Positions 12,201-21,873 of a stretch of 64,000 nt of DNA are shown in pieces. The position numbers were made by a program, and so were the translations under genes. The notes beneath the pieces are model-generated. The model was not told where the DNA came from, did not search any database, and worked only from the letters and a program-made list of their open reading frames with translations. The stretch's first letter is position 1. Each line of letters begins with the position of its first letter. This stretch comes from Actinoalloteichus fjordicus (GTDB lineage Bacteria > Actinomycetota > Actinomycetes > Mycobacteriales > Pseudonocardiaceae). The stretch lies in NCBI RefSeq assembly GCF_001941625.1, contig NZ_CP016076.1, forward strand, positions 4,030,001 to 4,094,000. Reading direction: 5' to 3'.

Positions 12201-15200
12201 CACCTCGTGGCGAAGGCCGTCCACCAGGGAGCGACGCTGCCTGCGTTCCCACCAGGAGGACAGCCACGGCAGCAGCTCGGCCAGCGGCGCCCGTTCGTCG
12301 GCGCCGAGGTCGAGCGAGCGGGCGAGGGCGTCGAGGTCGCCTCGGCCGACGGCGGCCCAGAACTCGACGTCGGCCCCGGAACCGCTGGTGATCCGGGGCT
12401 CCAGCCAGAAACGCGTGCGGTCGAAGACGTACGTCGGCAGCGTGATCCGGCTGCCCGCCGTCCCCAGCGTGTCCCGCTCGATCGGGACGCCGAGGGTGAA
12501 GAGCCGCGCGGCCGCCGTCCGCAGGGCGAGCGACTCGGGTCGGTCCGTCAGCAGCGACGGCACGGCGACCGCCGATCCGCGCAGTGACTCCGCCGCCATC
12601 GCCGACAACACCCCGCCCGGCCCCAGCTCCAGCAGCGCCGAGACGCCTGCGTCCTCCAGCCCGCGCACGCCGTCGGCGAACCTGACCGGCTCGCGCACAT
12701 GACGCACCCAGTACTCCCCGTCGCGGAGCTCCTCGGCATCCGCCGGGCCGCCCGTGACGTTGGACAGCACGACGAGACGGGGCGCGTGAAACTCCAGACC
12801 CCGCACGACCTCGGCGAACTCCGCCAGCATCGGGTCCATGAGCGGCGAGTGGAAGGCGTGGCTCACGCGCAGCCGCCGAGACTTCTCGAAGTGGGTGGCC
12901 AGGGCGGCCACCTCGTCCTCGACGCCGGAGACCACCACCGAATGCGGGCCGTTGATCGCGGCGATCGACACGCCCGACGTCAGCAGCGGCCGGACCTCCT
13001 CCTCGCTCGCCCGCACCGACGCCATCGCGCCGCCCGCAGGCAGCGCCTGCATCAGTGATCCACGGGCGGCCACCAGGGTGCAGGCGTCCGCGAGGGTCAG
13101 CACGCCTGCGACATGTGCCGCGACGATCTCCCCGATCGAATGGCCGCCGACGACATCGGGGCGCACGCCCCACGACTCGACCAGGCGGAAGAGCGCGACC
13201 TCGACGGCGAACAGCGCCGCCTGCGTCCAGCCGGTCTGTGCGAGCAGCTCGTGGTCCTCGGCGAAGACGACCTCGCGCAGCGGCCGGTCCAGCTTCGGAT
13301 CCAGCTCGGCGCAGACCTCGTCGAACGCGGCGGCGAAGGCCGGGTGGCTCGCGTAGAGCTCAGAGCCCATGCCTGCCCGCTGAGCGCCCTGACCGGTGAA
13401 GAGCACGGCCAGCCGCCCGGACACGGCGGCGGAGCCGGTGACCGCGAACGTCGAGGATCGTGCGGCGGCGACCGCCGCCAGGCCGTCGATCAGCTCGGCA
13501 CGGTCCCGGCCGATCACGACCGCGCGGTAATCGAACGCGGATCGCGTCGTCACCAGCGAGTGCGCCACGTCGGCGGGATCGACGTCCGGCCGTCGGACGA
13601 ACTCCAGCAGCCGCTCGGCCTGTGCGCGCAGCGCGGACTCCGACTTCGCGGTGAGGACCCAGGACGTCACCTCGGCCCGGCCCGAGGCCGCTGTCTCGGA
13701 CTCGTCCGGCACGACGGCGGAATCAGGAGACGCCGCGTCGGCGGCGGGCCGCCCGCCGAGACGGTCGCCGGGGTCCGAGGACACCGGAACCGGTGAGCGG
13801 CCCGGCACGGACGGCGGTTCCTCCAGGATCACGTGTGCGTTCGTGCCAGAGATCCCGAACGACGAGACACCCGCCCGGCGCACGCCCGCCGACGCCCACT
13901 CGACGGCCTCGGGCACCAGCGACACCGCGCCCGCCGACCAGTCCACCTGCGGACTGGGCTCGTCGAGATGCAGCGTCGCGGGCACAATCCCGTGCCGCAT
14001 CGCCAACACCATCTTCAGCACCCCGGCGATCCCCGCCGCCGCCTGCGTATGCCCGAGATTCGACTTGACCGAACCCAGCAGCACCGGCCGCGAACGACCC
14101 TGCCCGTAGGTCGCGATGACTGCCTGCGCCTCGATGGGGTCGCCGAGCCGGGTACCGGTGCCATGCGCCTCCACCACGTCGACATCCGCCGCGGACAGAC
14201 CCGCCGAGGCCAACGCCTGCCGGATCACCCGCTGCTGCGACGGACCATTCGGCGCCGTCAACCCATTCGACGCACCATCCTGATTCACCGCCGAACCCCG
14301 CACCACCGCCAACACCGAATGACCGAGACGACGGGCATCCGACAACCGCTCCACCAACACCAGACCCACACCCTCGGCGAGGCCGAATCCGTCTGCGGTG
14401 CTGGAGAAGGGCTTGCACCGGCCGTCCGGTGCGAGCCCTCCATGGCGGGAGAACTCGACGAACATGCCCAGGTTCGGTAGGACGGTCACCCCGCCCGCCA
14501 GCGCCGAGGTGCACTCCCCGGCCCGTACGGCCTGCGCCGCCAGGTGCAGCGCGACCAGGGAGGACGAGCACGCCGTGTCCACGGTCACCGCAGGGCCTTC
14601 CAGGCCCAGCGTGTAGGCGATCCGCCCGGAGAGGACGCTGCCGGTGTTACCGGTCAGGACGTGACCCTCGTGCCCGGACGCGGCGTCCAGGCGGGGCCCG
14701 TAGTCCATCGTCATCGCGCCGACGAAGACCCCGGTCCTGCTGCCCCGCAATGACAGCGGGTCGATGCCCGTACGTTCCAGCACCTCCCAGGACGTCTCGA
14801 GCAGCAGTCGCTGCTGCGGGTCCATCGCCAATGCCTCCCGAGGCGAGATCCCGAAGAACTCCGCGTCGAAGAGGTCCGCGTCGGGCAGGAAGCCCGCCTC
14901 GCTCTGGTAGTACTGACCGGGCTTGTCGATCACCGGCGAATAGGCGCCGGTCACGTCCCAGCCCCGGTCGGCAGGGAAACCGGACACCACGTCGACGCCC
15001 TCGGCGACGACCCGCCACAGCTCCTCCGGCGAGGCGACGCCGCCGGGGTAACGGCAGGCCAGGCCGACGATGACCACCGGGTCCTCGGCAGCGGCCGGAA
15101 CCGGGACGACGGCATCGACCTCGGCGGCGCCGAAGAGCTCGGCGTGCAGGAATTCGGCGAGCCGAGCGGGGGTCGGGTAGTCGAAGGCGAGGGTGTGCGG

Positions 15201-16739
15201 CAGCCGCAGCCCGGTTGCGGCGCCCACCCGGTTGCGGATCTCCACGGCGGTGACCGAGTCGAAACCGAGGTCGCGAAAGGGCCGTCGGGGATCGACGAGA
15301 CGACCGTCCGTCCGGCCCAGCGTCACCGCCACCTCGTGACACACCAGTTCCTGCAGCGCCGCCAGCTGCTCGACGGCGGACCGGGGCGCCAGCGCCTCGG
15401 CGAGCGGCACGAACTCGGCGACCGGACCGTCCTCGTCCGCCGCAGGCAGGTCCAAGGCCGCACCGTGGCCCGCGAACACCACCGAGGCGTCGAACTCGAC
15501 GCCGTCGACGTGCAGTTCGGCGAGCGAGTGCGTCACGCGCGCGAGATCGGCCTGATCGCGGCGCAGCGCCCCGCGCACCGACGCCGCAGCCCCGGCGTCC
15601 TCGACGGTTTCCAGCATCGCCGCAGTCAGCACCGGATGCGGGCTCATCTCCAGCAACACGTGGTGGCCGTCGGCGAGCACCGCCCTGGTCACGTCGTCGA
15701 ACCGCACGGTGTTGCGGAGATTGCGGCACCAGTAGTCGGCATCGAGCAGCTCACCGTCGGGCAGCCGAGATCCGTGCAGCGCCGAGTAGAAGGGCAGCTG
15801 CGGCGCCACCGGCCGCAGCGGGGCCAGCTCCCGGCGCAGGCGGGGCATGATCAGGTCGATGTGGGCGGAGTGCGCCGCGAGTCCGACGGCGACCTTGCGC
15901 GCGGTCCTGCCGTCGGCGTGCAGGGCGGTCACGAGCTCGTCGGCGGCGTCGGCGTCCCCCGAGACGATCACTGCGGCGGGTCCGTTCACCGCGGCGACGC
16001 CGAGCGCGTCGCCCCAGGGCCGTAGGAACTCCGTCACCTCCGCTCGGGTCGCGCGGACCGACACCATCTCGCCTCGGCCCGCCAGCGTCACCTGCGCCTG
16101 GCTCCACCGGGCCGCGACTCGGGCCGCGTCGTCGAGGCCCAGCGCACCGGACAACTCGGCCGCGAGGACCTCGCCCAGACTGTGCCCCGCGACGGCCGAG
16201 GGCTCCACGCCGTGTGCGCGCCACACCGAGGCCTGAGCCAGGCCGACCGCGAACAGCGCGGGCTGCGCGATGTCGGCGCGGTCCAACAACAGCTCCGGCG
16301 ACGCCCCGCGCAGCAGATCGAGCAGGGACCAGTCCAGGAACGGCTCCAGTGCCTGCGCGCAGTCGTCGATCCGGGCGCGGAACACGGCGGAGGTCTCCAG
16401 CAGTGCGCGGGCCATGCCCGGCCACTGCGAGCCCTGTCCCGAGAAGACGAAGGCCACGGAGTCCCCGACGTGGGGTCCCTCCACCAGACCGGCGGCGCTG
16501 TGTCCTGCAGCCAGCCCGCGCAGACCGGTCAGGAAGTCGGTGCGCTCGCCTGCGACGAGTGCGGCCCGCCACCCGCCTGCGGGACGACGCTGGGCGAGGG
16601 TCCAGCCGACGTCGACCGGGTGCCAGTCCGGCGTCGAGTCCAGGTGGGCGAGCAGTCGGCCTGCCTGGCCGCGTACCGACTGCACGCCGCCGCCGGACAA
16701 GATCCACGGCAGCCGATCCACCCCGGAACTACGCACCAT
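264..16739 (-). CDS. Modular type I polyketide synthase: loading AT-ACP plus three extension modules
   Basis: A 5491-residue megasynthase. Approximate domain landmarks are: loading AT (GHSLGE near 185) and ACP (LGFDS near 492); module 1 KS (TACSSS near 722), AT (GHSIGE near 1201, HAFH near 1293, so malonyl-type), KR (GTGALG near 1700, Tyr near 1833), ACP (1989); module 2 KS (2222), AT (GHSQGE near 2670, YASH near 2770, methylmalonyl-type), DH ([11 protein letters not shown] near 2980, DAALH near 3148), KR (3377-3511), ACP (3668); module 3 KS (3902), AT (4346, YASH 4446), DH (4646, 4813), KR (5075-5211), ACP (5367), then an acidic C-terminal docking region. No ER lies between DH and KR. All KRs carry LDD or LED, the B-type signature. 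The chain predicted from known domain chemistry is R-CH(OH)-CH2-CH=C(Me)-CH=C(Me)-CO-. The ATG at 16739 is preferred over an upstream GTG (16766) because GGAGAAGGAG lies about 11 bases before it. Starter specificity cannot be read. Confidence 0.97.
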   Translation of the reverse strand: MVRSSGVDRLPWILSGGGVQSVRGQAGRLLAHLDSTPDWHPVDVGWTLAQRRPAGGWRAALVAGERTDFLTGLRGLAAGHSAAGLVEGPHVGDSVAFVFSGQGSQWPGMARALLETSAVFRARIDDCAQALEPFLDWSLLDLLRGASPELLLDRADIAQPALFAVGLAQASVWRAHGVEPSAVAGHSLGEVLAAELSGALGLDDAARVAARWSQAQVTLAGRGEMVSVRATRAEVTEFLRPWGDALGVAAVNGPAAVIVSGDADAADELVTALHADGRTARKVAVGLAAHSAHIDLIMPRLRRELAPLRPVAPQLPFYSALHGSRLPDGELLDADYWCRNLRNTVRFDDVTRAVLADGHHVLLEMSPHPVLTAAMLETVEDAGAAASVRGALRRDQADLARVTHSLAELHVDGVEFDASVVFAGHGAALDLPAADEDGPVAEFVPLAEALAPRSAVEQLAALQELVCHEVAVTLGRTDGRLVDPRRPFRDLGFDSVTAVEIRNRVGAATGLRLPHTLAFDYPTPARLAEFLHAELFGAAEVDAVVPVPAAAEDPVVIVGLACRYPGGVASPEELWRVVAEGVDVVSGFPADRGWDVTGAYSPVIDKPGQYYQSEAGFLPDADLFDAEFFGISPREALAMDPQQRLLLETSWEVLERTGIDPLSLRGSRTGVFVGAMTMDYGPRLDAASGHEGHVLTGNTGSVLSGRIAYTLGLEGPAVTVDTACSSSLVALHLAAQAVRAGECTSALAGGVTVLPNLGMFVEFSRHGGLAPDGRCKPFSSTADGFGLAEGVGLVLVERLSDARRLGHSVLAVVRGSAVNQDGASNGLTAPNGPSQQRVIRQALASAGLSAADVDVVEAHGTGTRLGDPIEAQAVIATYGQGRSRPVLLGSVKSNLGHTQAAAGIAGVLKMVLAMRHGIVPATLHLDEPSPQVDWSAGAVSLVPEAVEWASAGVRRAGVSSFGISGTNAHVILEEPPSVPGRSPVPVSSDPGDRLGGRPAADAASPDSAVVPDESETAASGRAEVTSWVLTAKSESALRAQAERLLEFVRRPDVDPADVAHSLVTTRSAFDYRAVVIGRDRAELIDGLAAVAAARSSTFAVTGSAAVSGRLAVLFTGQGAQRAGMGSELYASHPAFAAAFDEVCAELDPKLDRPLREVVFAEDHELLAQTGWTQAALFAVEVALFRLVESWGVRPDVVGGHSIGEIVAAHVAGVLTLADACTLVAARGSLMQALPAGGAMASVRASEEEVRPLLTSGVSIAAINGPHSVVVSGVEDEVAALATHFEKSRRLRVSHAFHSPLMDPMLAEFAEVVRGLEFHAPRLVVLSNVTGGPADAEELRDGEYWVRHVREPVRFADGVRGLEDAGVSALLELGPGGVLSAMAAESLRGSAVAVPSLLTDRPESLALRTAAARLFTLGVPIERDTLGTAGSRITLPTYVFDRTRFWLEPRITSGSGADVEFWAAVGRGDLDALARSLDLGADERAPLAELLPWLSSWWERRQRRSLVDGLRHEVVWRPTTPSAAAWLSGDWALISEDAADDLAAALSAAGAAVVRLTPTALAEGLPADCAGVVSTVGLHATLSMIQTLGDRTIPLWCVTRNGVAAAGSDGPVDPWQAAVWGLGRVAALESPRLWAGLIDLPARPDAATLTRFTAVLADPAGEDQVAVRQSGTFVRRLARARSGASGGWRPSGTVLVTGGTGALGGAVARLLASGGADRLILTSRRGADAPGAADLAAELRALGADVDVVACDVADRAAVAALLAAHPVDAVFHTAGVLEDGVLASLTPEQLDRTLAPKAWGATHLDELTRDRELSAFVLFSSVTGVLGTAGQGNYAAANAFLDALAERRRAEGLPATAISWGPWAGEGMAAGPVGTRLAEDGLRALPVPTALAALQLSLDRGETGVTVADVDWARFAPQFTAARWSPLLADLPEVGARTDDRSPSTELAALDDAERGRVLLELVRTESAAVLGHRSGADIDAHRVFKDLGFDSLTAVALRNRMSAATGVLLSAAVVFDHPTPAALAAYLSQETTGGRREDAPVAPVTAAVADDPIVIVGTACRFPGGVRSPEDLWRLLSHGEDAIGGFPSDRGWDLDALYDPTAARSGTSYTRAGGFLPDAAEFDAAFFGISPREALAMDPQQRLLLETAWELFEHAGIRPAAVRGERIGVFVGTNGQDYVTDLGDIPRDVEGQVLTGNAASVVSGRIAYTFGLEGPAVTVDTACSSSLVALHLAVQALRSGECTAAVAGGVTVMSRPGVFVEFSRQRGLSADGRCRSFSASADGTGWSEGVGLVLVERLSDARRLGHSVLAVVRGSAVNQDGASNGLTAPNGPSQQRVIRQALASAGLSTGDVDVVEAHGTGTRLGDPIEAHALLTTYGQGRSRPLLLGSVKSNLGHTQAAAGIAGVLKMVLAMQHGVVPETLHVDEPTPQVDWSVGAVELAAESVPWPDTGRPRRAGVSSFGVSGTNAHVILEAAPAPEPAADQPEPPPAAIEFTAEPATSPVVPWVLSGKSDAALRGQAARLAEFLRDRPDLPPTDVGAALASRSLFDRRVLLAGANRADLLASLDEVAAGRLTAGRRAAGGVVLVFPGQGSQWVGLAVELLASSSVFAERMGECAAALSEFVEWSLFDVLSDEAALSRVDIVQPVLFAVMVSLAELWRSVGVVPSAVVGHSQGEIAAACVAGGLSLRDAARVVARRSRLIAALGGGGGMVSVALPLPEVADLLSGSVTVAAVNGPSSVVVSGARAGLTRVVAECESRGVRARWIPVDYASHSVLIEEIRDQLLELLSEIEPRSSAVPFYSSVTGTVVDTASLDARYWFRNLRETVRFDRAVAALLTDGLGVFVESSAHPVLTYGIQEVVDERDGDRDAADALVVGTLRRADGGMDRFLASAGELFAHGVDVDVTPLLTGGRRVDLPAYAFQRDRFWLATPASAGDVASVGLDAADHPLLGATVPVAGSDEVVCTGRISVTEQPWLADHVVDGAVIFPGTGLVELATKAGAAVGCTRLHELTLQTPLVVPESGAVRIQVVVGPQADDGARQVGVHARGTDDDAVHWTRHATGLLLPTLPQADFDLTQWPPTGAETVDVDHVYGRFAQIGMLYGPAFQGLRRAWRRADEIFVEVALAEEEGAAAQWFGVHPALLDAALHSFALDGSGPQEPLLPFVWSDVRSYAAGATELRVRVRRLAADTMSIQAADASGAPVLSAESLVVRPATRVRAGSSNRDSLFRVEWVPTEAAGRRTAVSVLDHQERESTPRTAVGRVLTELQSWLAREPEERLVVLTRGAVAVTPEESPDLAGAAVWGLVRSAQSEHPGRIVLVDTDGTVDLELLAALDEPQLAVRGDRVFAARLRRMSAVAEPAWDASGTTLITGGTGTLGAAVARHLVTRHGVRDLVLTSRRGLTAPDAVELRDELVGLGAAVVVVACDVADREQVAGLLAEHPVDAVVHTAGVLDDGVVTSLTPERLDTVFAPKADAAWHLHELAGELSAFVSFSSAAGLIGNAGQGNYAAANAFLDALAHHRRARGLPAQSLAWGLWSQASELTGALDGADVTRLGRAGVVPMSTEDGLARFDAALGVDEASVVPLRLDLTAFQGEVPRLFADLVPARRRAVAAAGTLRERIADLDDPRQKSLLGDLVRAQAARVLGHSSPEAVDTAQTFQLLGFDSLTAVELRNRLNVETGLRLPATMVFDYPTPGALADFLHQRLFGQTVATAEPLAVEPGTTGSVSDDPIVIVGMACRFPGGVNDPDSLWRLLADGGEVVSDFPTDRGWNLHELYDPEPGVPGKSYTRAGGFLRDVADFDAGFFEISPREALAMDPQQRLLLETSWEVFERAGIDPVSMRGSRTSVYAGLMYHDYAARLPRVPEDVEGYAGNGNAGSVASGRVAYALGLEGPAVTVDTACSSSLVALHLAAQALRSGECDLALAGGVTALATPGVFVEFSRQRGLSADGRCKSFAGAADGTGWSEGVGLVLVERLSDARRNGHSVLAVVRGSAVNQDGASNGLTAPNGPAQQRVIRQALASAGVSAADVDVVEAHGTGTRLGDPIEAQALIATYGQDRARPLLLGSVKSNLGHTQAAAGIAGVMKMVLAMRHGVVPKTLHVDEPTPHVDWSAGAVELVTEAQPWPVADRPRRAGVSSFGVSGTNAHVIVEAPPEPPADPVASAAAAPDHSIVPWILSGKSDAALRAQADRLVDFLRARPAVRPADVGMSLATARARFDRRVLISGSRTDEFMAGLSAVASGAVVPGGRVAGGVVLVFPGQGSQWVGMAAGLLGSSPVFAGRMGECAAALSEFVGWSLFDVLGDEQALGRVDVVQPVLFAVMVSLAELWCSVGVVPSAVVGHSQGEIAAAVVSGGLSLRDGVRVVVQRSRLIAGLGGGGGMVSVALPASEVTELLPDGVSLAAVNGPSSVVVSGSVSGLERVVADCESRGVRARWVPVDYASHSVLMDALRDELVESLADVEPRSSEIPFYSSVTGAPSDTASLDAGYWFRNLRETVRFDRAVESLLVGGFGVFVESSAHPVTTYGIQEVIDERDGDALAIGTLRRDDGGMDRFLASAGELFTHGVDVDVTPLLAGGRQVDLPTYAFQRERYWLQTPKGFAGDLASIGQQDAGHPLVGASVSMADSDGVVLTGQVSIETHPWLAEHAVAGTVLLPGTAFVELAVHAGDQVGCSRVAELTLAAPVILPPHGGVAVQVLVGAPDESGLRPVSVYSRRADAENDAWTCHAFGQLGVDQPSRDLGLTAWPPAATVVPLAGVYERLYDQGYQYGPMFQGLRAMWRTEEEIYAEVMLPAEATTGATAFGLHPALLDAALHPAGAVAQTEEVRLPFSWSGVSIHAAGARVLRVRLTMRGEGVVSLDAADQTGAPVVSVDSLALRPVTPDQLAVASTDSLYHLDWTGPQALATVGGTSVAWIGRDLDLDSQAADGSTPAVVLLDAACAGSQDAPTRARRVVGAVLDVVRAWLADQRFADTRLAVVTRGAVRAVDGDVPDPASAAVWGLVRSAQSENPDRLILLDAEEHTGDAELSAAAACGEQQIAVRAGQLFIPQLARSRTTESAAPSWDPAGVVLITGGTGTLGAAVARHLVRRHGVRNLVLASRRGLDAPGAVALREELTGWDAEVAVVACDLSDRAAVAALLAAHPITTVVHSAGALDDGVVSALTPERVDTVFRPKVDAAWHLHELAGDLSAFVMFSSASGVFGTAGQSNYAAANTFLDALAEHRRAHGLPAHSLAWGWWESTSEMTARLGAADRSRMTRRGVVPLSTDEGLALFDTAVAGPRPVVLPVRLDLRATLPAVCRALQRTTRRTAAAPAAGEATLVDRLVRLDPPDRAAALLTLVRSAGAEVLGHATVGEVRPTRAFKELGFDSLMAVELRNRLHRETGLRLPATLVFDYPTPQAIVGLLDVELFGAAVPESPASPVLADLDRLEAGLTGDLDDETRSAVTDRLKALLTRWTGDAAHGSFADQLDSASDDEIFTLIDNRLGRS

Positions 16740-17365
16740 TGTGTACCGCGCTCCTTCTCCCCGCACCGGTCACCGCGAACAAAGAGTGAGACCATTCGAC
16801 TGCGGACAGCACGAACGGCAATGGTCGCGCTCAGTCACGCCAGAGTTGCATGGAAGAACCGGGCCGAGTAACCCCTGTCCGAAACCCCTAGGCGTCTCAC
16901 CAGCGCTTTCCTGGCGGGCCCTCCACCTCGTGAGAACGGGATGAATTCCACGCGCAGTCGCCTCGGTGCGAGGTCGCCCGACCTGCGAGATCCGCGATGA
17001 CGACTGCGAAGTCGGACTGCAAACGAGGGAGGAAGGTCCAGTCCGAAGAGGACAGCTGCCCCGCCCGGCGCCGCGCGGCGGCCCTGCCACAGACGATCAC
17101 CGGGCCGCTCGTCGCCCGGATGGGTCGGAAAAGCCGCGTCAGTCGGAAAGCCGCGTCAGAAGGCCGCGACGGAGGAGCCGGGGCATAGGGACACGACGGG
17201 AAGGCGGTCGGCGAACCGCGCGACGAACGCTGTCGAGGAGCGGGACCACTCGGCCGCGCGACACCGAAGGCTTCCGGTCGGGCTCGCGCAGGCGAGCCAG
17301 GGCGGCAGGCCGGGCCCGCTGCCCGCCGCGCCGCCGCGAGCCGCCCCCGCGTCACCTCGTCGAGG
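16740..17365. other. Leader/promoter region of the PKS gene
   Basis: No gene is supported here. Read on the minus strand, it holds the Shine-Dalgarno of the PKS gene and, about 130 bases upstream of its start, CCTAGGGGTTTCGGACAGGGGTTAC in two AGGGGTT direct repeats 13 bases apart. The CTAGGG part resembles one half of the LuxR/PimM-type operator known from macrolide clusters, but the second half is poor. Short open frames across it have no homology or ribosome binding site that I can support. Confidence 0.4.
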
Positions 17366-17484
17366 AGCGGCGATGGTGCCGAACAGACGCAGCGCACGGC
17401 CGACGGCGAGGCCGGCTAGGCCGGCTAGGCCGAGTAGACGACGAGCTGTGTGCCGGGAGCGGACCGGACGTCGAAGGTCTGGAA
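17366..17484 (-). pseudogene. Decayed C-terminal fragment of an MmyB-like XRE regulator
   Basis: Read on the minus strand this gives FQTFDVRSAPGTQLVVYSA, then an in-frame TAG, then (after a duplicated 9-base CCGGCCTAG unit and a shift of frame) PASPSA and ALRLFGTIAA. The intact regulator at 19892-20734 ends FQAFDVRSAPGAQLVVYSA, EPASPSADALRLLGAIAA, so the two are clearly copies. The DNA match is strong only over this stretch, and no helix-turn-helix half is found next to it. It is a dead remnant, either of a duplication of the neighbouring regulator or of a related gene from another strain. Confidence 0.8.
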
Positions 17485-17594
17485 AAACGGACTGGCCGGC
17501 CGCACTCCCGGCCCGACGACCTGCGGGAGCCCGCCTCCGCGATCCGGTGGTGAATCGCGGAGGCGTCGCCTGGAGCCCCCGCAGGCAGGCACCG

Positions 17595-19154
17595 TCACCG
17601 TCGGGCGGTCGCGGGCTCCTGATCCTCGTACCCGTTGTCGATCTCGCTCGCGGCGCCGTCCGCGCCCGTCGATCCGATCGAACGGTCGTCCGACTCCGGT
17701 TCCGACTCCGACTCCGGCTTGTCAGGCGTCGACTTCCCGCCGATGAACAACGAGGTGATGAAGGCGAGCACGCCGACGCCCCCGGCGACCAGGAATGCGG
17801 TCCGCAGTCCGCCCGCGTCGGGAACACCGGACGGAGCCGCGCTGGACAGGGAGGCGACGGTGATGAACACCGCCGTACCGAGAGCACCCGCGACCTGCTG
17901 GAGCGTCGAGAGGATCGCGCTGCCGTGGGAGTAGAGGTGATCCGGCAGGACGCTCAGGGCCGAGGTCATCAACGGGGTCATCATCAGTCCGAGCCCGACC
18001 ATCAGCAGAACGTGGATGGCGACGACCGCCTGAATCGGCGAGTTCGCCCCCAACGTGACGAACAGCCACAGCGCCACGGTCATGGCCAGGGCGCCGGGAA
18101 TCACCAGCGGACGCGCGCCGAATCGGTCGAACATCCGCCCCACCGGCCGACCGAGCAGGCCGAGCGCCAGCCCGCCGGGCAGCACCGCCAGTCCGCTGAC
18201 GAACGTGCTCGTGTTCAGGACCGTCTGCAGGTACAGCGGCAGCAGGATCGCCGAGATTCCCAGCAGACACATGAACAGCAGCGCGGCCAGGACCATGGCG
18301 ACCACGAAGGTGCGGTGACCGAACGGCCCGAGGTTCAGCAGCGCCCGACCGTCACGCTGGAGTCTGAGCTGGCGCCAGGTGAACACGCCGAGGGAGGCCA
18401 GGCCGAGAACGATCGCCGCCCACGGCGGCACCGGGTGCTCTCCGCCTGCGGACTCGCCGATCGAGGACAGTCCGTAGAGCACCCCGCCGAACCCGAGGGC
18501 GGACAGCAGCACCGAGAGCACGTCGAGCGGCACCCGACGGGTCTCGCTGTGCAGCCGCATCAGGTTCGCGCCGATCAGGAGCGCGGCCACCGCGAGCGGC
18601 AGCACGATCCAGAACATCCAGCGCCAGCCCAGCGAGGACAGCACCGCGCCGCCGATCGTCGGACCCAGCGCGGGCGCGACGGCGATGACGATCATGATCG
18701 TGCCCATCGTGGCACCGCGCTTCTCAGCGGGTACCAGACGCATCGCCGAGGTCATCAGCAGCGGGAGCATGACCGCCGTGCCACAGGCCTGCACCACCCG
18801 GCCGAGCAGCAGGACCGCGAAGCCGGGAGCGAGCGCGCTCAGCAGCGTGCCCAGACTGAACAAGGTCAGCGAGGCAAGGAAGATCTGGCGTGGCGTGAAC
18901 CGCTCCAGCAGGAATCCGGTGGTAGGGATGACCACGGCCATCGTCAGCAGGAACCCGCTGGTCAGCCATTGGGCGGTGGTCGTGGACACGTCGAGGTCGA
19001 CACCGAGGTCACGCAGGGCGACGCTCAGGATCGTCTCGTTCAGGATCATCACGAAGGCGGATGCGACCAACACGCCGATCAGGACGTTGGCGCGCGGCGG
19101 CGGCGGGGCGTCGCGGTCGGAGTCCGCAGTGGCTGCGCCCACGGAGTCGATCAT
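17595..19154 (-). CDS. DHA2-family drug:H+ antiporter (MFS, 14 TM)
   Basis: A 519-residue inner-membrane exporter of the major facilitator superfamily, with the length and hydrophobic pattern of the 14-helix DHA2 (EmrB/QacA-like) branch. The first membrane segment starts near residue 24 (VLIGVLVASAFVMILNETI), and a motif-C-like GTAVMLPLLMTSAM segment and LGPTIGGAVLSSLGWRWMFW follow. The C-terminus is a hydrophilic Glu/Asp/Ser tail of about 45 residues. It probably pumps out a small hydrophobic compound. Lying beside the PKS it could export the polyketide, but the flanking regulator and enzyme genes leave other substrates open. A GAGGAA ribosome site lies 9 bases before the ATG. The upstream 740 bases contain two good dyads that may control it. 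Confidence 0.93.
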   Translation of the reverse strand: MIDSVGAATADSDRDAPPPPRANVLIGVLVASAFVMILNETILSVALRDLGVDLDVSTTTAQWLTSGFLLTMAVVIPTTGFLLERFTPRQIFLASLTLFSLGTLLSALAPGFAVLLLGRVVQACGTAVMLPLLMTSAMRLVPAEKRGATMGTIMIVIAVAPALGPTIGGAVLSSLGWRWMFWIVLPLAVAALLIGANLMRLHSETRRVPLDVLSVLLSALGFGGVLYGLSSIGESAGGEHPVPPWAAIVLGLASLGVFTWRQLRLQRDGRALLNLGPFGHRTFVVAMVLAALLFMCLLGISAILLPLYLQTVLNTSTFVSGLAVLPGGLALGLLGRPVGRMFDRFGARPLVIPGALAMTVALWLFVTLGANSPIQAVVAIHVLLMVGLGLMMTPLMTSALSVLPDHLYSHGSAILSTLQQVAGALGTAVFITVASLSSAAPSGVPDAGGLRTAFLVAGGVGVLAFITSLFIGGKSTPDKPESESEPESDDRSIGSTGADGAASEIDNGYEDQEPATARR

Positions 19155-19422
19155 GTCGAGGCATTCCTCACAGAGTCGGGAGCGGCTGGGGTGGGCAGGG
19201 TCGTCGCAGCACCCGTCCGGGAGTCGTCATCGTCACGACGTGCGACAGGCCTCCGCGATGTTCCGCGCCTCGGCTGCCGGACGATCGCCTGCCCGCGCAG
19301 GTCGACGCGACGCTGCACACGTTCGATGGGCACGGTGACACGGCAGACGGCGTACGAGACGCTCGTCTCCCTCCTGCAGACGGCTCGACCCGCCTGACGA
19401 CGATGTCGGGGGGCGGCCGTTT

Positions 19423-19448
19423 CTCGGACGACAGGATCATCGTCCGAG
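19423..19448. repeat. 9-bp inverted repeat, 8-bp spacer (candidate operator)
   Basis: CTCGGACGA, 8 bases, TCGTCCGAG: a perfect dyad of 26 bases about 270 bases upstream of the exporter start. There is no T-run on either strand, so an operator is more likely than a terminator. Confidence 0.5.
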
Positions 19449-19482
19449 CCCCAGAACAACACGGTAACCCCGACCCCCGACG

Positions 19483-19496
19483 ATTTCGATCGAAAT
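19483..19496. repeat. 14-bp perfect palindrome (candidate operator)
   Basis: ATTTCGATCGAAAT is a perfect palindrome and is AT-rich in a GC-rich setting, 35 bases from the dyad at 19423-19448. It is a plausible regulator site for the exporter at 17595-19154. Confidence 0.45.
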
Positions 19497-19891
19497 TCGG
19501 TTGACCGGAAGGCCGGGCCGCCCGTCGCATCCCGGACGGACGAGCCTGCGGTCTCATGCCGACCTCGGGAAGAACGTCATCCCAGGTCGCGGGGTGCCTG
19601 CCGAGCAGCGGCGGCGAACCGGTGTGGCGGTCGGCACACCGCGCACGCCGCAGGCTCGGCGGGCCGGGCGGCGGCGGTCTTCGACGCCGATGTTCGACGC
19701 AAGAGTCGAACGCCAGGCTGTCACGACCCTGGGGAACCCTCCGCCGCTCGGCTCTATGGCGGAGACGTCGTGTCGAGCTGGTCGCGCCTGGGCCCGGACA
19801 CTCACGGCGGACCCGCACCGACGCAGGCGGGCCGACGCCGTCACCGCCGAGAGGCGATGCCGGACCGGGGCGGGGCCGACGCGGCGAGTGG

Positions 19892-20734
19892 TCAGCTCAG
19901 GGTCGCGGTGGTGGCCGCGATCGCCCCGAGCAGGCGCAGCGCGTCGGCCGACGGCGAGGCGGGCTCGGCCGAGTAGACGACGAGTTGGGCGCCGGGCGCG
20001 GACCGGACGTCGAAAGCCTGGAAGCCGAGGGTGAGGCTCCCCACCTGAGGGTGCAGGAACTCCTTCGCCTCGGCGGTCTTCCCGCGCACCTCGTGACGTC
20101 GCCAGTAACGACGGAACTCGACGGCCGCGTGCAGCTCCTCGACGAGGCGGCCGATCTCGGAGTCCGTGCCGTTCCCGGCGACGGCGGTGCGCAGGTTGGC
20201 GGCGCAGGCCTCCGCAGCGCGATGCCAGTCCACGAAGAAGGTCGGTGCGACCGGGTCGAGGAAGGTCATCCGCACGAGGTTGTCGAAGGCCCGGAAGGGG
20301 CTGTACAGCGCCTCGGCGAGGCGATTGGCGGCCAGGACGTCCAGCCGTTCGTTCAGGATCATCGCCGGGGTGTGCGGCCAGGAGTCCAGCAGCGCCCGCA
20401 GTTCCGACGACGCCGTCGCGACGCTCCCGGCGGGCGCGGCGTGGAACGGGACGTCGGCGAGCCGGAACAGGTGCTCCCGGCCGTGCACGTCGAGCCGCAG
20501 CACGCGGGCCAGCGCGTTGAGCACCCCGGCGGAGGGGTTGCGCTCGCGGCCCTGTTCGAGCCGCGCGTAGTAGTCCACGCTGACCCCGGCCATCGCGGCC
20601 AGCTCCTCACGCCGCAGGCCCGCGACCCGACGCCGCCCGGTCTCGGCCACGATGCCGACGTCCTGCGGGGTCACCGCGGCCCGGCGGGCACTGAGGTAGG
20701 CGCCCAGGTCGCCGCGCTTCGTCATGCGCACCAC
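19892..20734 (-). CDS. XRE-family regulator with MmyB-like ligand-binding domain
   Basis: A 280-residue transcription factor. An N-terminal helix-turn-helix (about residues 10-80, with RREELAAMAGVSVDYYARLE) is followed by the MmyB-like domain (WPHTPAMILNERLDVLAANRLAEALY). This domain type is thought to bind a small hydrophobic ligand. It is divergent from the Atu4866/amidohydrolase pair starting at 20864, the usual arrangement of this family with the enzyme it controls. The start is uncertain: GTG at 20734 or ATG three codons on (20725). No clear Shine-Dalgarno precedes either, so the mRNA may be leaderless. A decayed relative lies at 17366-17484 and a full paralogue at 31057-31944. Confidence 0.9.
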   Translation of the reverse strand: MVRMTKRGDLGAYLSARRAAVTPQDVGIVAETGRRRVAGLRREELAAMAGVSVDYYARLEQGRERNPSAGVLNALARVLRLDVHGREHLFRLADVPFHAAPAGSVATASSELRALLDSWPHTPAMILNERLDVLAANRLAEALYSPFRAFDNLVRMTFLDPVAPTFFVDWHRAAEACAANLRTAVAGNGTDSEIGRLVEELHAAVEFRRYWRRHEVRGKTAEAKEFLHPQVGSLTLGFQAFDVRSAPGAQLVVYSAEPASPSADALRLLGAIAATTATLS

Positions 20735-20863
20735 GGTAGGCCGCAGGCGCTCGACCTATCCAGGCCGTGTCACTCCTGGTCAGGAGACGACCTTCCTCCC
20801 CGCCCCTCCGGAGCTGACGATCGAGGTCGTACCACGCGGACGACGACACGAAGAGGACTTTCG

Positions 20864-21835
20864 ATGCAGGCATCGGATTACTGCGGGCTCTGGGTGACCG
20901 AGGACGGGCGCATCCGCCACCGGCTGCTGCCGACCGGTCGCTACGACGAGGCCAGGGACCAGAACGAGCACGCCTACCAGGGTGACTACCGGATCGACGG
21001 CGATCACATCGACTACCGGGACGACACCGGATTCAGCGCCGACGGCGACTTCGTCGACGGCGTCCTGCATCACGCCGGGATGATCCTGTACCGCAGGCCC
21101 GACTTCTCCCCCGCCGCCGGGGAGGAGATCGAGCTGGCCCGCAGGCAGGGACCGCACCGGCCGCTGCTGTTCACGGGCGCGCGGCTCCTGACCGGGGACC
21201 CGCTCATCGGCGACGTCGAGCGCGGCGACGTGCTCCTGGCCGGGCAGACGATCGCGGGCATCGGTCCCGGCCTGCTCACCGCCGCCGACGACGACGGCGC
21301 CATCGTCGTGGACTGCCGGGACACCGTCATCATCCCCGCCGTCGTCGACCTCCTCGCGCTGCACTCGCTGCGCACGGAGCGAGCCGACGCGGTCGGGACG
21401 CTGGTGCCCGGCGCCGAGGCGAGCTTCCTCGTCCTCCGGGAATCCGACGTCGCGACTATCGCGGCGGGGCTGGCCCGGCAGTTCGCGGATTCGACGGTCC
21501 TCGGCGCGGTCGTCAGCCGAGGCGAGGTCGTCCACTGGGGCTCTCGCCCGCGCCCCGACGATCGTCCGTCCGTGTCTGCCGAGGTCCTCGCCGGGCAGAC
21601 CGACGAGCGCCGGGTCGGCACCTGGATCGACGAGACCGGCTTCCTGCATCAGCACCTCGGCTCCGACGGCCGGTACGACGAGACCCGTGGCGGACGGCCG
21701 CACGCGTTCCAGGGGCGTTACTGGATCGACGGCGACCGGATCGACTACCTCGACGACCTGGGGTTCTGGGCCTACGGCGACTTCGTCGACGACGTGCTGC
21801 ACCACGCGGGCTACACCCTGCGACGCCGCCCCTGA
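20864..21835 (+). CDS. Tandem Atu4866 domains around a barrel-less amidohydrolase core
   Basis: A 323-residue protein in three parts. Residues 5-78 (CGLWVTEDGRIRHRLLPTGR...) and 250-322 (VGTWIDETGFLHQHL...) are two copies of the small Atu4866 domain, recognised by GRYDE, YQG/FQG, HIDY/RIDY and GDFVD. Between them, residues 100-162 resemble the N-terminal strands of an amidohydrolase (LLFTGARLLTGDP, DVLLAGQTIAGIGPG, VIIPAVVD). Residues 163-226 resemble its C-terminal strands (RADAVGTLVPGAEASFLVL, VVSRGEVVHWG). The whole catalytic barrel, including the HxH metal site expected after VIIPAVVD, is missing. Catalysis by the middle part is therefore unlikely. The function is unknown. Start: ATG after AAGAGGA. 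The next gene, 38 bases on, is a complete amidohydrolase, so the pair may act together under the divergent XRE regulator. Confidence 0.85.
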   Translation: MQASDYCGLWVTEDGRIRHRLLPTGRYDEARDQNEHAYQGDYRIDGDHIDYRDDTGFSADGDFVDGVLHHAGMILYRRPDFSPAAGEEIELARRQGPHRPLLFTGARLLTGDPLIGDVERGDVLLAGQTIAGIGPGLLTAADDDGAIVVDCRDTVIIPAVVDLLALHSLRTERADAVGTLVPGAEASFLVLRESDVATIAAGLARQFADSTVLGAVVSRGEVVHWGSRPRPDDRPSVSAEVLAGQTDERRVGTWIDETGFLHQHLGSDGRYDETRGGRPHAFQGRYWIDGDRIDYLDDLGFWAYGDFVDDVLHHAGYTLRRRP

Positions 21836-21873
21836 CCCCGTCTCCTCCCCACCGACGAGAGAGCGACCACACC

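Larger units (their letters stand above)
19155..19891. other. Intergenic region with two dyads
   Basis: No supported gene in 737 bases. It separates the exporter (minus) from the XRE gene (also minus), so it must hold the exporter promoter. The notable contents are the two inverted repeats listed separately at 19423-19448 and 19483-19496. GC drops locally around them. Confidence 0.45.

Noticed and set aside
17373-19397. A 674-codon plus-strand frame opposite the first exporter
   Set aside because: Composition artefact (Arg/Gln/His repeats) opposite a clear 14-helix membrane protein.
19501-20034. Frames in the exporter/XRE gap
   Set aside because: Arg/Pro/Ser-rich, no ribosome site, no family; they overlap the end of the XRE gene in antisense.
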